Shown in pieces: positions 27,211 through 37,470 of a stretch of DNA of 64,000 nt. The position numbers and the translations under genes are program-made. Within the stretch, counting starts at the first letter, position 1. Each line of letters starts with the position of its first letter. This stretch comes from Gemmatimonadota bacterium (GTDB lineage: Bacteria > Gemmatimonadota > Gemmatimonadetes > Gemmatimonadales > Gemmatimonadaceae). Below the pieces are notes generated by a model that ran no database searches, was not told the DNA's origin, and saw only the letters and a program-made list of their open reading frames with translations. The stretch spans positions 299,988 through 363,987 of the forward strand of contig PLCA01000016.1 of the NCBI GenBank assembly GCA_003134685.1, written 5' to 3'.

Positions 27211-28154
27211 TGAAGGACAGGCGAGTAGTACTCGGCGCGGCGCTCGCTCTGATCGGTTTGCCTGTGGCAATAGTTCCGATCGAGGCCGTGGCCTTCTACT
27301 CGGCGAATCGGGACAACGGCTCGTTCGTTTCCTCGGGCGAGAGAAGGGAGTACGTGCTCTATGTGCCGAGGAGCTACGATCGATCCAGGCCGACGGCGCT
27401 CGTCATCAGCATGCACGGTGCGGGGCTGTGGGGTGCGGCGCAACGCGACATAAGTCGTTGGAACGAGTTGGCCGATCAGAAAGGCTTCATCGTCGTTTAT
27501 CCGACCGGAGTTGGCGGTAACGGACCCAGAATCTGGCGCGTGGAGCCCGGCGACGGACCGAAGAAGGATGTTCGATTCATCTCCGACCTGATCGACACAC
27601 TGAGCACCTCTTACAACATCGACTCGACACGGATTTACGCCAACGGTCTTTCAAATGGAGGCGGGATGTCCTTCGCCCTCTCGTGTATGCTGGCGAATCG
27701 AATCGCGGCAGTCGGTACGGTGGGAGCCGCGCAGACCCTGCCGTGGCGCTGGTGCACGGAGCGGGAAGCGGGAAGCGGGAAGGGGGAGGCGGAACGACCT
27801 GTTCCGGTGATTTCATTTCATGGGACTGCCGATCCGGTCGTTCCCTACAACGGCGGCACGACGTGGATATCGCCCAGACCGTTTCCGAGTGTGCCGAGGT
27901 GGTCAGCAAATTGGGCGAAACGAAACCGGTGCGGAGGCAATCCTCTCGAATCGAAGGTTGCCGGCGATGTCATGCGTCGCGAATACACGGGCTGCGTTGC
28001 CGACGCCGCGGTGGTGCTTTACACTATTCAGGGAGGAGGGCATACCTGGCCAGGCGGAATGCCGCTTCCAGAATGGTTCGTCGGCCGCACGACGCGGAGC
28101 ATCGATGCGACTAACTTGATGTGGGAGTTCTTCGTTGCGCACCCCCGGCGGTGA
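27210..28154 (+). CDS. PHB-depolymerase/feruloyl-esterase-like alpha/beta hydrolase
   Basis: LVISMHGAG, RIYANGLSNGGGMSFALSC, ISFHGTADPVVPYNGG, GGGHTWPGG; overlaps the permease stop. Confidence 0.85.
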   Translation: MKDRRVVLGAALALIGLPVAIVPIEAVAFYSANRDNGSFVSSGERREYVLYVPRSYDRSRPTALVISMHGAGLWGAAQRDISRWNELADQKGFIVVYPTGVGGNGPRIWRVEPGDGPKKDVRFISDLIDTLSTSYNIDSTRIYANGLSNGGGMSFALSCMLANRIAAVGTVGAAQTLPWRWCTEREAGSGKGEAERPVPVISFHGTADPVVPYNGGTTWISPRPFPSVPRWSANWAKRNRCGGNPLESKVAGDVMRREYTGCVADAAVVLYTIQGGGHTWPGGMPLPEWFVGRTTRSIDATNLMWEFFVAHPRR

Positions 28155-28201
28155 TCGCCCGCCGTTTTCAGTTTCGCCTTTGGTAACGTATCCCTCTACG
28201 T

Positions 28202-28648
28202 ATGACTTCACGTCTGCTGATGATGCTTCAGGTTGTCGTCGCGCCGCCTCAAAGGCTCGGCGCTGTGCCTCATGGAACGCGCGTCATCGCGCCCATCACG
28301 AGCGGTACCTTCGAAGGCCCTCGCCTGCGCGGCAAGGTTTTGGGCGGAGGTGACTGGACTATCTCGCGGTCAGACGCCGTACTCGAGCTCGACCTGCGAA
28401 TCACGCTCGAGACCAACGACGGCGCCCTGATCAGCATGTCGTCTTTCGGGCTCCGTCATGGCCCCCCTGAGGTATTGGCGGCGCTCGCGCGAGGCGAGTC
28501 CGTCGATCCGTCCAAGTACTACTTCCGGACCGCGCCCCGGTTCGAAACGAGCGCGCCGCAGTATGCGTTCCTGAACCGATTGATCGCTATCGCCTCCGGC
28601 GATCGCCGAGCGACCGGGCCGATTTACACGATCAACGAGATCCTCTAG
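28202..28648 (+). CDS. DUF3237 family protein (copy A)
   Basis: RLGAVPHGTRVIAPITSGTFEGPRLRGKVLGGGDWTISRSDAVLELDLRITLET. Confidence 0.85.
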   Translation: MTSRLLMMLQVVVAPPQRLGAVPHGTRVIAPITSGTFEGPRLRGKVLGGGDWTISRSDAVLELDLRITLETNDGALISMSSFGLRHGPPEVLAALARGESVDPSKYYFRTAPRFETSAPQYAFLNRLIAIASGDRRATGPIYTINEIL

Positions 28649-28650
28649 CC

Positions 28651-29139
28651 GTGCCCACGTTCGAAGAGGAGAGCAGGCGACCCGCCGAGATAACATCGCG
28701 GCCGCTCATGGCGGTCAGTGTCATCGCCGCTCCTCTGCAAAAGCTCGGTGCGGTACCCTATGGCGTTCGTAGCTTCGTGCCGGTCGCGGGAGGTGACTTC
28801 GAAGGCCCGCGGCTTCGCGGGAAGATTCTGCCGGGAGGAGGTGATTGGCTGTTGCTGCGCTCGGACGGCGTCCTTGAGCTGGACCTGCGCATCACTCTGG
28901 AGACAGACGATCATGCGCTGATCTATATGACCTTTCAGGGGCTGCGTCACAGCCCGCCGGATGTGATCACCGCGTTTAGCCGTGGAGAGGTTGTCGATCC
29001 CGCGCGTTACTACTTTCGAACGGTGCCGAGATTCGAAACCTCGGCGGAAGCATACGCATTTTTGAATCGCATCGTCACCATCGGTGTTGGCGAAACTCGC
29101 CCCGACGGAGCAGTGCACAGGATCGACGAGATCCTGTGA
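28651..29139 (+). CDS. DUF3237 family protein (copy B)
   Basis: KLGAVPYGVRSFVPVAGGDFEGPRLRGKILPGGGDWLLLRSDGVLELDLRITLET; tandem paralogue of copy A. Confidence 0.85.
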   Translation: MPTFEEESRRPAEITSRPLMAVSVIAAPLQKLGAVPYGVRSFVPVAGGDFEGPRLRGKILPGGGDWLLLRSDGVLELDLRITLETDDHALIYMTFQGLRHSPPDVITAFSRGEVVDPARYYFRTVPRFETSAEAYAFLNRIVTIGVGETRPDGAVHRIDEIL

Positions 29140-29265
29140 TGGCATGCTGTGCGTGCAACGTCGCCCGGTCGTGATTGTCGGCAGTCCTCGCCGGTGGAAT
29201 GCCGCGATTGCGGAGCACGAGACCGTCGTGCGCGAATTTCTCGAAGTATGTGCCGAGTTCCGAAC

Positions 29266-31878
29266 TCAGATCGTGAGGCCGACCTTGCGGGCTACCGCGA
29301 TGAAGCGTGGATCGGACCGCAACCGGGCGAACGCCGGCTCCAATTTCATGACGAATAGGGCTGGGGCACGCTCGACGTACGCTTTCTCCAGCTCAGAGAT
29401 CGCCTGGTCATCATCTCCGAGACCCGCCTGAATTACCGCCAGCGAATAGTGTGACACATACACTCCCGCTCTTGCCCGACCAAGCAGGCGATTCAGCTCG
29501 GCCCGCGCCTCCTCTCGACGGCCGCATTTTGCGTAAGTGTAGCCCCGCACACCGAGCAACAGCGTGAGAGGCTGATCCGCCGAGTTCTGGAGCGCCGCGA
29601 GGGCTTCGGGGCAGCGGCCGAGATTGACGTAGACTCGCGCGAGCTCCTGACGCAGTCCCACGAAATTCGGGTCGCGCTCGAACACTTTGCGCGCCTGTGC
29701 GAGCGCCTCGGGATAATGCCCGGTATAGAACAGGATGCTCACGAGGCGGGTGTAGTTCAGACCAGAGAACGGATCGAGGTCGATTGCGCGACGGAGCTCA
29801 GCGATGGCCGCGTCGCTGCTGTCCTTTACCAGGAAATACCACGCGCGATACAGGTGTATGGGAGCGTAACGCTCATTCAACCTCAGCGCTGTGTCGAATT
29901 CGCGTGCAACCGCAGGCCAATCCCAGTCATGAAACAACGCGATGAAAGCGAGTGAGACGTGCACTTCCACCAGGGTACTGTCGTGCGCGAGTGCCAGCGC
30001 TGCATATCGCTTCGCCGTCGGGAAACCCCGACTCGGGAACACAAAACCGAAATTCGCCTGCAGCGCGTACGTATCCGCCAGCCCGGTATAAGCGAGCGCA
30101 TAGGAGGTGTCGGTCGCGATCGCCTGCCGAAAGTACTCCTGTGCTTTCCTGAGCCCCGCCGAATCGCGCCTCTCGAAGAAGTAGCGACCCTGGAGATACA
30201 GCTCGTGGGCCTCGCGGTTCTCGGTCGGGCGCTTCGCCGAAGCAATGGTCACCGACGAGATGCGCGGGAGCAACTGGTGGACGATCGATCGGGTGACAGA
30301 GTCCTCGATGGTGAATACGTCGTCCGTCAACGCGTTGTGATCGAAGACGTCCGACCATACTTCCTTTCCAGTTGCCACTTCGATCAGACGCGCCCCCACT
30401 CGCCGACGGTCGCCTATTCTCGTCACGCTCCCATCTACCACGTACTGGACGTGAAGCTGATCTCCGATTTCGCGGGGATCGAGGCCTTTTCGCCTGAGGC
30501 CGAAGGCCGAAGTGCGCGACATCACGCTCATGCCTTTCACCTTGCCAAGCTCCGTCGTCAGCTCGTCGGCGAATCCGTCGCTGAACGGAAGGTTTGTGGA
30601 GTCCCCACCGACATTCGCGAACGGCACGACGGCGATCGAGACAGTGGAAGCCGCGGATGATCTCGTTGGCGTCCGAGTAGTTGAAGCGTGAGCGAAATGA
30701 ACCGCTAGATACGCAAGCACCAACGCCGTTACACCGGTAGCGGTGAACAGCGCGCCTCTTCGCTCCCGCCGGAAGGAATCGCCAACCGCGCGTCTCACTC
30801 GCCGCGATCTGGCCAGGACCCTTCCGACTGTCCCACTCGCGAGCGTCCGAACTCGCGCCAAGTCGCGCAGCAGCATTTCCGCGCTGGCGTACCGCCTGGC
30901 TGGATCCTTACGCAACAGCCGCAGCACGAGACTCTCGAGTGCCGCGGAGATTTCGCTCCGATACGTTGATGCTAACGGCGGCTCGTCGTGGAGGATCGCC
31001 AGCGCAACGGCGACCTCTTCATCTCCGTTGAATGGCTTTCGTCCGGTGAGCATTTCGTACATAAGCACGCCAAGCGCCCACAGATCTGCCCGCCCGTCGA
31101 CTTTGTCGCCCTGAACCTGCTCCGGCGACATGTAGGACACGGTCCCGAAATGCGCACCAGTTTCGCTGAGACTCTGATCCCGCGCTTTTGCGAGGCCAAA
31201 ATCCAGGATCCGCACCGTTCCGTCCGGCAGCAGCATGACGTTGCCGGGTTTCAGATCGCGATGAACGACTCCAGCGGCGTGTGCGGCCTGCAAACCTTCA
31301 GCGACTTGTCGCGCGATCTCCAGGCACTCATTGATTGGCAAGGAGCCGTCGCGCTTCAGACGCGCTCGAAGAGTCTCCCCTTCGTACAGCGACATCGCCA
31401 GGAAGAGCCAGCCCCGCTCGGTCGTACCGACTTCGTGGACGACACAAAGATTGGGATGATCGAGCGCTGCGGCCGCGTGAGCTTCCCGTTGAAACCGCGC
31501 TTTGGCGGATGGGTCGAGGTTGTAATGAGGTAGGAGAAATTTCAGGGCAACCGCACGGCCCAGCTGCTTATCGTGGGCGCGATAGACGACGCCCATGCCT
31601 CCGGCGCCGAGCACTTCGCGTACATCGAAATGCGAGATGGTGCGACCCGCGATTCCGAGCGGATCCGGCTGGTGGTCATAGCCAGCCAGGAAACGCCCGC
31701 CTGGCGCTCCGGGATTGCCGGTGGCCTCCGCGTCGGCCTTCAACAACAACTCGAGTGCCCGATGGAGCTCGGGATCGCTGTCGGCGAGCGCCGCCAGGCG
31801 ACCCGCGCGCGCGCCTGGATCGAGATCGACGATCTCGTCGAAACCTGCCCGGATTTCCTGCCACCGCTGGGCGTTCAT
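29266..31878 (-). CDS. Serine/threonine protein kinase with TM segment, TolB-like and TPR region
   Basis: GAGGMGVVYRAHDKQLGRAVALKFL, VVHRDLKPGNVMLL, SIAVVPFANVGGDSTNLPFSDGFADELTTEL, TPR-like C-terminus. Confidence 0.92.
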   Translation of the reverse strand: MNAQRWQEIRAGFDEIVDLDPGARAGRLAALADSDPELHRALELLLKADAEATGNPGAPGGRFLAGYDHQPDPLGIAGRTISHFDVREVLGAGGMGVVYRAHDKQLGRAVALKFLLPHYNLDPSAKARFQREAHAAAALDHPNLCVVHEVGTTERGWLFLAMSLYEGETLRARLKRDGSLPINECLEIARQVAEGLQAAHAAGVVHRDLKPGNVMLLPDGTVRILDFGLAKARDQSLSETGAHFGTVSYMSPEQVQGDKVDGRADLWALGVLMYEMLTGRKPFNGDEEVAVALAILHDEPPLASTYRSEISAALESLVLRLLRKDPARRYASAEMLLRDLARVRTLASGTVGRVLARSRRVRRAVGDSFRRERRGALFTATGVTALVLAYLAVHFAHASTTRTPTRSSAASTVSIAVVPFANVGGDSTNLPFSDGFADELTTELGKVKGMSVMSRTSAFGLRRKGLDPREIGDQLHVQYVVDGSVTRIGDRRRVGARLIEVATGKEVWSDVFDHNALTDDVFTIEDSVTRSIVHQLLPRISSVTIASAKRPTENREAHELYLQGRYFFERRDSAGLRKAQEYFRQAIATDTSYALAYTGLADTYALQANFGFVFPSRGFPTAKRYAALALAHDSTLVEVHVSLAFIALFHDWDWPAVAREFDTALRLNERYAPIHLYRAWYFLVKDSSDAAIAELRRAIDLDPFSGLNYTRLVSILFYTGHYPEALAQARKVFERDPNFVGLRQELARVYVNLGRCPEALAALQNSADQPLTLLLGVRGYTYAKCGRREEARAELNRLLGRARAGVYVSHYSLAVIQAGLGDDDQAISELEKAYVERAPALFVMKLEPAFARLRSDPRFIAVARKVGLTI

Positions 31879-32450
31879 TGGAGCGAGTCGCCCTTGAGAT
31901 CGACCGCCAGCCACGCGCGGGCGGAGCGCAGCTCACGCTTGGTAGTGGCGAGCGACACTCCTTCGGCGGCGGCGCTCTCCTCGAGAGACAAGCCGCCGAA
32001 GTATCGGTACTGCAGAAGCCGGCCCTGTCGAGGACTCAGCTGCGCGAGTCGAGTAAGCGCATCATCCAGCTCGGCGAAGCTCTCGAGATTCTCGTCCGAG
32101 AATTCCGTAAACTCGTCGAGCTCCAGCGGACTCACGCCTGCTCCGCGTTTCTCGGTGAGACGGGCGCGGGCACGGTCGACGAGCAAATTCCGCATGATCT
32201 CGGACGCGAGCGCCAGGAAATGCGCGCGATCGGGCAGCTCGATGCGGGGCGCGCCTACGAGGCGGATGTAGGCCTCATGAACCAGGGCGGTCGTGTTGAG
32301 CGAGTTGTCGCCTTGGCTGCCACTCAGCCGCCGGTGCGCCAGCTCGCGCAGCCGGTCGTAAACCAGCGGGATCAGCCGATCGCGCGCGCTTGCGTCGCCT
32401 GCACTCCACTGCTGCAAGAGACCTGTGACCTCAGATGCGTCGGGCGCCAT
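31875..32450 (-). CDS. ECF-subfamily RNA polymerase sigma factor (TIGR02999-like)
   Basis: LLQQWSAGDASARDRLIPLVYDRLRELAHRRL...NTTALVHEAYIRL...RDLSPRQ-like sigma-4; ATGA overlap with the kinase gene. Confidence 0.9.
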   Translation of the reverse strand: MAPDASEVTGLLQQWSAGDASARDRLIPLVYDRLRELAHRRLSGSQGDNSLNTTALVHEAYIRLVGAPRIELPDRAHFLALASEIMRNLLVDRARARLTEKRGAGVSPLELDEFTEFSDENLESFAELDDALTRLAQLSPRQGRLLQYRYFGGLSLEESAAAEGVSLATTKRELRSARAWLAVDLKGDSLQ

Positions 32451-32581
32451 TCGGTTTTCCAGTCGCTATCGGCTTCCCACGATAGGGGTTTCGGGCACGA
32501 CCAGCAAGGCGAATGAGCCGGTTTCCCTAGCGATCTCGTTGTAGGAGGTGAAGACCTCACTTTTCTCCTGGAGTTACTGCC

Positions 32582-33166
32582 ATGCATCGCTACCTGCAAC
32601 TCACCCTGACAGGCCTCACCGCGGCGGCTTCATTCGCCGCGTGTGAGAATTCAACGACGAAACAACCGTCGGGGCCATCGATTACCGATCCGAGCTTCAC
32701 CGTCGCGTCCGGCTTCGCCTCAACGGCGGTCGCGCGCGGCAATGCCGGCGCTTTCCACATCCGATCAACCGACGGATTTGTCGTCGAAATCAAGGCGGAG
32801 GACAATACGGATATCGCGGTGTCAAATGTCGTCGTAGCGCCCGGAGGTAGTTCGGGATGGCATTCGCATCCAGGTCCTGTTCTGGTAATTGTTAAAACCG
32901 GTGCGATCACTTTCTATCGCGCGGGTAAACACGGGGGCCAGAACGGCGACGACGAGAATGGGGACAATGGAAAGAATGCGGGAGCATGCTCGCGCACCGT
33001 TTATCCGGCAGGCTCCGCGTTCGTCGAAGTACCAGCGCCTGGCCACGTGATGCTGGCGAAAAACGAAGGAAGTACCGAGGCGACGGTGACCGCCACGTAT
33101 TTCGCTCCGCCGGGTGCGGCACTGCGCATCGATCAACCTTGGCCTGGCGGTAATTGCCCGCAGTAA
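32582..33166 (+). CDS. Cupin-domain lipoprotein
   Basis: Lipobox-like FAAC; VVAPGGSSGWHSHPGPVLVIVKTGAITFY. Confidence 0.8.
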   Translation: MHRYLQLTLTGLTAAASFAACENSTTKQPSGPSITDPSFTVASGFASTAVARGNAGAFHIRSTDGFVVEIKAEDNTDIAVSNVVVAPGGSSGWHSHPGPVLVIVKTGAITFYRAGKHGGQNGDDENGDNGKNAGACSRTVYPAGSAFVEVPAPGHVMLAKNEGSTEATVTATYFAPPGAALRIDQPWPGGNCPQ

Positions 33167-33370
33167 ATGCACTCGCCGCCAGGTAGTTTCCGGCTCTGGC
33201 GGTCTCCAACGACGTTCTTGTAGAAACGGCGGCTGTGATCTATACGATCCGGCCGCCGTTGATTTAAGTAGTGCGGCCATGCCTCTCTGGGACTAGCGAC
33301 GACGTCACACTGTTGTGATTATCGGAAGTCGCCATCGATCTCACCTTTCATCGCTTACAATGAGCGTGTT

Positions 33371-34684
33371 ATGCGTGCGAGTTCTCTGATATTGCTGGTC
33401 GGAGCCGTCGCTGCGGCCGTCCCCTGCGCAGCTCCGGCACAAGCGCGCGTCCGACAGCCCGCCGTTCCGGCAACCAGCACTCTGCTCGTTCCCGATCGCG
33501 TGTGGGACGGCGTTGAGGACGCGCCGCATTCTGGCTGGGCGGTGCTCGTCACCGGCAACCGGATCATCGCCGCCGGCCCGCGCGGTCAGATCAGCGCGCC
33601 CGCCGGGGCGACGACGATCAATCTCCCGGGCACGACCCTAACGCCGGGACTGATCGATGCACACTCACACGTACTTCTCCACCCATATAGCGAAGCTTCA
33701 TGGAACGACCAGGTGCTGCACGAATCGCTGGCGCTACGCACGGCGCGCGCAGTCAATCACTTGAGAGCGACGCTGATGGCCGGCTTCACCACGATCCGCG
33801 ACCTGGGCACCGAGGGCGCCGGCTACGCCGACGTCGGGCTCAAGCAGGCTGTGAATCAAGGCATCATCCCCGGCCCGCGGATGTTCGTCTCCACACGCGC
33901 GATCGTTGCTACGGGCGCTTATGGGCCGGCTGGCTTCACTCCGGAGTACGCGAACGATATTCCGCAGGGTGGTCAGGAAGCGAGCGGGCTCGACCAGATG
34001 GCGCAGGTGGAGCGCGATCAGATCAAGCACGGCGCTGATTGGGTAAAGATCTACGCCGACTACCGCTGGGGGCCGAACGGCGAGAACGAGCCGACGTTCA
34101 CGCTGGACGAGCTCAAGGAAGCGGTCGACATCGCGAGCAGCTCGGGTCGGCCGCTGACAGTGCACGCGACGACGGCCGAAGGCATGCGCCGAGCAATTCT
34201 CGCCGGCGTCACGACCATCGAGCACGGCGACGGTGGCACGCCGGAGGTCTTCAAGATGATGGCCGACCGCGGAATCTGCCTCGTTCCGACGCTCGCCGCC
34301 GGCGATGCGATCATGCAGTACAACGGCTGGCGGAAGGGCATCGACCCTGATCCGCCGTCAATCGTCGCGAAGAAGAAGAGCTTCAAGGCCGCCCTCGACG
34401 CGGGCGTGACGATCTGCAACGGCAGCGACGTCGGCGTATTCACTCACGGTGACAACGCGAGGGAGCTCGAGATGCTGGTCGCTTATGGGATGACACCCGT
34501 CGCCGCGCTCCGCTCGGCGACGTCGATCGACGCGAAGATGCTGCGCATGGGCGAGCAGCTCGGGCAGGTGAAGGAGGGCTATCTGGCCGATCTGATCGCG
34601 GTGAAGGGCGACCCGACCAAGGACATCTCAGCGATTCGCCAGGTGCAGCTGGTGATGAAGGACGGGGCGATCTACAAGCAGTGA
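33371..34684 (+). CDS. Amidohydrolase family protein (imidazolonepropionase-like), secreted
   Basis: Signal peptide; [55 protein letters not shown]. Confidence 0.9.
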   Translation: MRASSLILLVGAVAAAVPCAAPAQARVRQPAVPATSTLLVPDRVWDGVEDAPHSGWAVLVTGNRIIAAGPRGQISAPAGATTINLPGTTLTPGLIDAHSHVLLHPYSEASWNDQVLHESLALRTARAVNHLRATLMAGFTTIRDLGTEGAGYADVGLKQAVNQGIIPGPRMFVSTRAIVATGAYGPAGFTPEYANDIPQGGQEASGLDQMAQVERDQIKHGADWVKIYADYRWGPNGENEPTFTLDELKEAVDIASSSGRPLTVHATTAEGMRRAILAGVTTIEHGDGGTPEVFKMMADRGICLVPTLAAGDAIMQYNGWRKGIDPDPPSIVAKKKSFKAALDAGVTICNGSDVGVFTHGDNARELEMLVAYGMTPVAALRSATSIDAKMLRMGEQLGQVKEGYLADLIAVKGDPTKDISAIRQVQLVMKDGAIYKQ

Positions 34685-34693
34685 AGGTACGAA

Positions 34694-37012
34694 CTAGCCT
34701 CCGATAGTGAGCTCACCGTGAAGAGGAGCCGCCGAGTCCTCGCCGACCCAGACGTCATACGCACTCGGCTCGACGGCCCATGCCTTCGTGCGAGGACTCC
34801 AGAATTGGAGCTCGTCGCGACCCAGTCGGAAACTTAGAGTCCTGGTCTCGCCTGGCTGCAACGGCACTCGGCGGAATCCTTCCAGCTGGCGAACCGGCCG
34901 CGACGCCGAACCGGAACGCTGATGGATGTAGACTTGAGCCACCACGTCTCCGGGCACGGCACCGGTGTTCCTCACGTCAACCGCAACCTCGGTGCTGTCG
35001 CCTGCTTTCATGCTGGCCTTCGACAGTCGAAGATTGGAGAACGCGAAGGTCGTGTAGCTGAGACCATAACCGAAGGGATACAGGGGCTTGCTTGAGATGT
35101 CCCAGTAACGTGACGTGAACTTCGGATCGCTTTCCGGCGCCTGTGTGAGATTGTGATTGTAGTAAAGCGGTTCCTGACCCGCCGAGCGCGGCCAGCTCAC
35201 GGGCAGTTTTCCGCCCGGGTTCACGTCGCCAAAGATCACGTCGGCGATCGCGTTGCCGCCTTCCACTCCGGGCAGCCACGACTCGAGAATGGCCGACGCA
35301 TGTTCCGCGATCCAGTTGATCTCGAGGGGCCGTCCATTCACGAGTACGACCACCAATGGCTTGCCTGATGATGCCGCTGCTTCGACCATTTGCTCCTGAA
35401 TCCCCGGCAGATCGAGCGTCCCGCGCGACGCGTTCTCGCCACTCATCAACGCCGGCTCACCAACGACGGCGATGATGACATCGGCCGATTCCGCGGCGGC
35501 TTTCGACTTCGCCAGCCAGTCTGCTATCTCGGTGGGCGTTGGCGGCTTTGCTGGCGCACGACCCAAAAACGCGTCGAACATTCCCGGAAATGTCTTCGAT
35601 ACTTCGGGGCCCGGAACGTACATAAGATGAGCTCCCGCACCGAGTCGATTCCTGAGGGCAGCGAGCACGGTCACCGCAAGTGGATCCGCTGTGCGCGTGA
35701 AGATGCCCGCCGGAGTGGGACCTCCCGTAATGTCCGCCGGCGAGTCTGCCAGCTTCCCGATGACAGCCACGTTCCGGATCGTTTTCGAGAGCGGCAGCGC
35801 GTGATGCTCGTTCCTGAGCAGCACCATCGACCTAGCTCCGAGGTGGCGCGCCAGCGATCGGCCCGTCGCCGAGGCGTCCAACGCGACGGCGGATTCGTCC
35901 ACGTAAGGATGATCGAAGAGACCGATCTGGTATTTGATCTCGAGAATCGGCAACACAGCCGCGTCGATCTTCGCCTGCGACACCCGTCCGCTCGAGACCA
36001 GTTTCGCGAGCGTGGTCTTGTACGTTGGACTTGCCATGTCCATCCCGGCTCCGGCGGTGACTGCCTTGTAGGCGGCGTCCGACGGATCAGATGCGTATCC
36101 GTGTGTCTGGAGACTGGCGATCGCGAACGCGTCCGATGCAACGAAGCCGCGGAAGTCCCAGTCCTTTCGCAGAACATCGGTGAGCAGCCACGGATTTCCA
36201 CTGGCGGGAACGTCGTTCAAATCCATGTAGGCCGACATCACACTACCCACGCCTTGCTTCACGGCGGCATGAAACGGAACCAGATACACGTTCTCCATCA
36301 ACTCCTCGGGGACGTACGATGCGTCGTAGTCGCGCCCCCCTTCTGCCGCGCCATATCCCGCGAAGTGCTTCACGCACGCGACCACGCTGTTCGGTCCGAG
36401 TGCGGCGCCCTGGAATCCGCGCACCTGGGCCCGAGCCATCGCGGCGCCGAGATAGGGATCCTCGCCCGCGCCTTCCTGAATGCGTCCCCATCGGGCGTCG
36501 CGCGCGATGTCGACCATCGGCGTGAACGTCCAGCGGATCCCGGCACTCCGAGTCTCGGTCGCGGCCAGCGCCTGCGCCTGTTCTTCCACGTCAGGATCCC
36601 ATGACGACGCCATCCCGAGTGGTGCCGGGAAGATCGTACGATAGCCGTGGATCACGTCCAGCCCGAAGAGCAGCGGAATGTGCAGTCGGCTCTTCTCGAC
36701 CGCGAGATGCTGCATGCGATTTATTTCTTTGGTATCTGCCAGCCACAGAATGGCGCCAATCCGACCGTGCGTGAGGTCGTCATCCGATGCGCCCGATGCG
36801 AAGCCTCCCATGCCGATGCCGGCGGTGAGATTGAGCTGCCCGATCTTCTCCTCCAGGGTCATTTCCTTCAGAAGAGATCGGGCGCGGCGCGCTGCTTCAG
36901 CGCTCACAATCGGGGCTTGAGCAGAAGCGCCCGCGGAATGCAGAAATCCCGCGCCCACCGCAACCTGCAAAAGAAGGAGTGTTCGCGACGGTCGCCTCGT
37001 GCGCAGAAGCAT
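34694..37012 (-). CDS. Glycoside hydrolase family 3 (beta-glucosidase, BglX-like)
   Basis: MTLEEKIGQLNL, FTPMVDIARDARWGRIQEGAGEDPYLG, GFVASDAFAI, YPFGYGLSYTTF, fibronectin III-like C-terminus. Confidence 0.92.
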   Translation of the reverse strand: MLLRTRRPSRTLLLLQVAVGAGFLHSAGASAQAPIVSAEAARRARSLLKEMTLEEKIGQLNLTAGIGMGGFASGASDDDLTHGRIGAILWLADTKEINRMQHLAVEKSRLHIPLLFGLDVIHGYRTIFPAPLGMASSWDPDVEEQAQALAATETRSAGIRWTFTPMVDIARDARWGRIQEGAGEDPYLGAAMARAQVRGFQGAALGPNSVVACVKHFAGYGAAEGGRDYDASYVPEELMENVYLVPFHAAVKQGVGSVMSAYMDLNDVPASGNPWLLTDVLRKDWDFRGFVASDAFAIASLQTHGYASDPSDAAYKAVTAGAGMDMASPTYKTTLAKLVSSGRVSQAKIDAAVLPILEIKYQIGLFDHPYVDESAVALDASATGRSLARHLGARSMVLLRNEHHALPLSKTIRNVAVIGKLADSPADITGGPTPAGIFTRTADPLAVTVLAALRNRLGAGAHLMYVPGPEVSKTFPGMFDAFLGRAPAKPPTPTEIADWLAKSKAAAESADVIIAVVGEPALMSGENASRGTLDLPGIQEQMVEAAASSGKPLVVVLVNGRPLEINWIAEHASAILESWLPGVEGGNAIADVIFGDVNPGGKLPVSWPRSAGQEPLYYNHNLTQAPESDPKFTSRYWDISSKPLYPFGYGLSYTTFAFSNLRLSKASMKAGDSTEVAVDVRNTGAVPGDVVAQVYIHQRSGSASRPVRQLEGFRRVPLQPGETRTLSFRLGRDELQFWSPRTKAWAVEPSAYDVWVGEDSAAPLHGELTIGG

Positions 37013-37179
37013 TGTTCTTGTCCTCACGGCAAGGTTCCCGCCGGACGCGGTCTTGGCAGCGCAGTCGGCGGAAGCATGTTGTTCAGACGCATATAGTTCG
37101 CGAGCTGGCTGTAATGATCTGCCAGGTCGAGGGACTGTTATAGTGCGCGCGAGTTGCGATTTGCGCAATTGATGCTGAT

Positions 37180-37380
37180 GTGGCTCACACCCGATCGACG
37201 CATCGGCGCCGATTCATTAGAAATGCGGCTGCTGCGCTCGGCGCGGCTAGGCTCGGCCTCATCGGATCCGCGGTACAACAGGTGGCATGCGCAGCGCTGA
37301 CTGAGAGAAATGAGGGCGCGCTTCCCTCGCTGAGCGGAGCGACACAGTGGCTCAACTCTCCACCGCTGACACCAGGACGC
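37180..37380 (+). pseudogene. Truncated TAT-exported thioredoxin/DipZ-like protein (N-terminus only)
   Basis: RRRFIRNAAAALGAARLG TAT-like signal then LPSLSGATQWLNSPPLTP, typical of the N-terminal edge of DipZ/TlpA-like redoxins; homology stops before the expected 'LRGKVVLVDFWTYTCINWLR' segment. Confidence 0.6.
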
Positions 37381-37420
37381 TGCCGATCCAATCCGACCCG
37401 GCCCAGGGCGTCGCGTAACC

Positions 37421-37453
37421 CGGCGTGGGTGCTGTGAAAGCGCACCCACGCCG
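37421..37453. terminator. Perfect 12-bp stem hairpin, candidate terminator of the minus-strand haloperoxidase-like gene
   Basis: CGGCGTGGGTGC-tgtgaaagc-GCACCCACGCCG; 18 bp beyond the stop of the minus-strand gene; no clear U-tract. Confidence 0.5.
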
Positions 37454-37470
37454 CGCACCATAGCGGTCGA

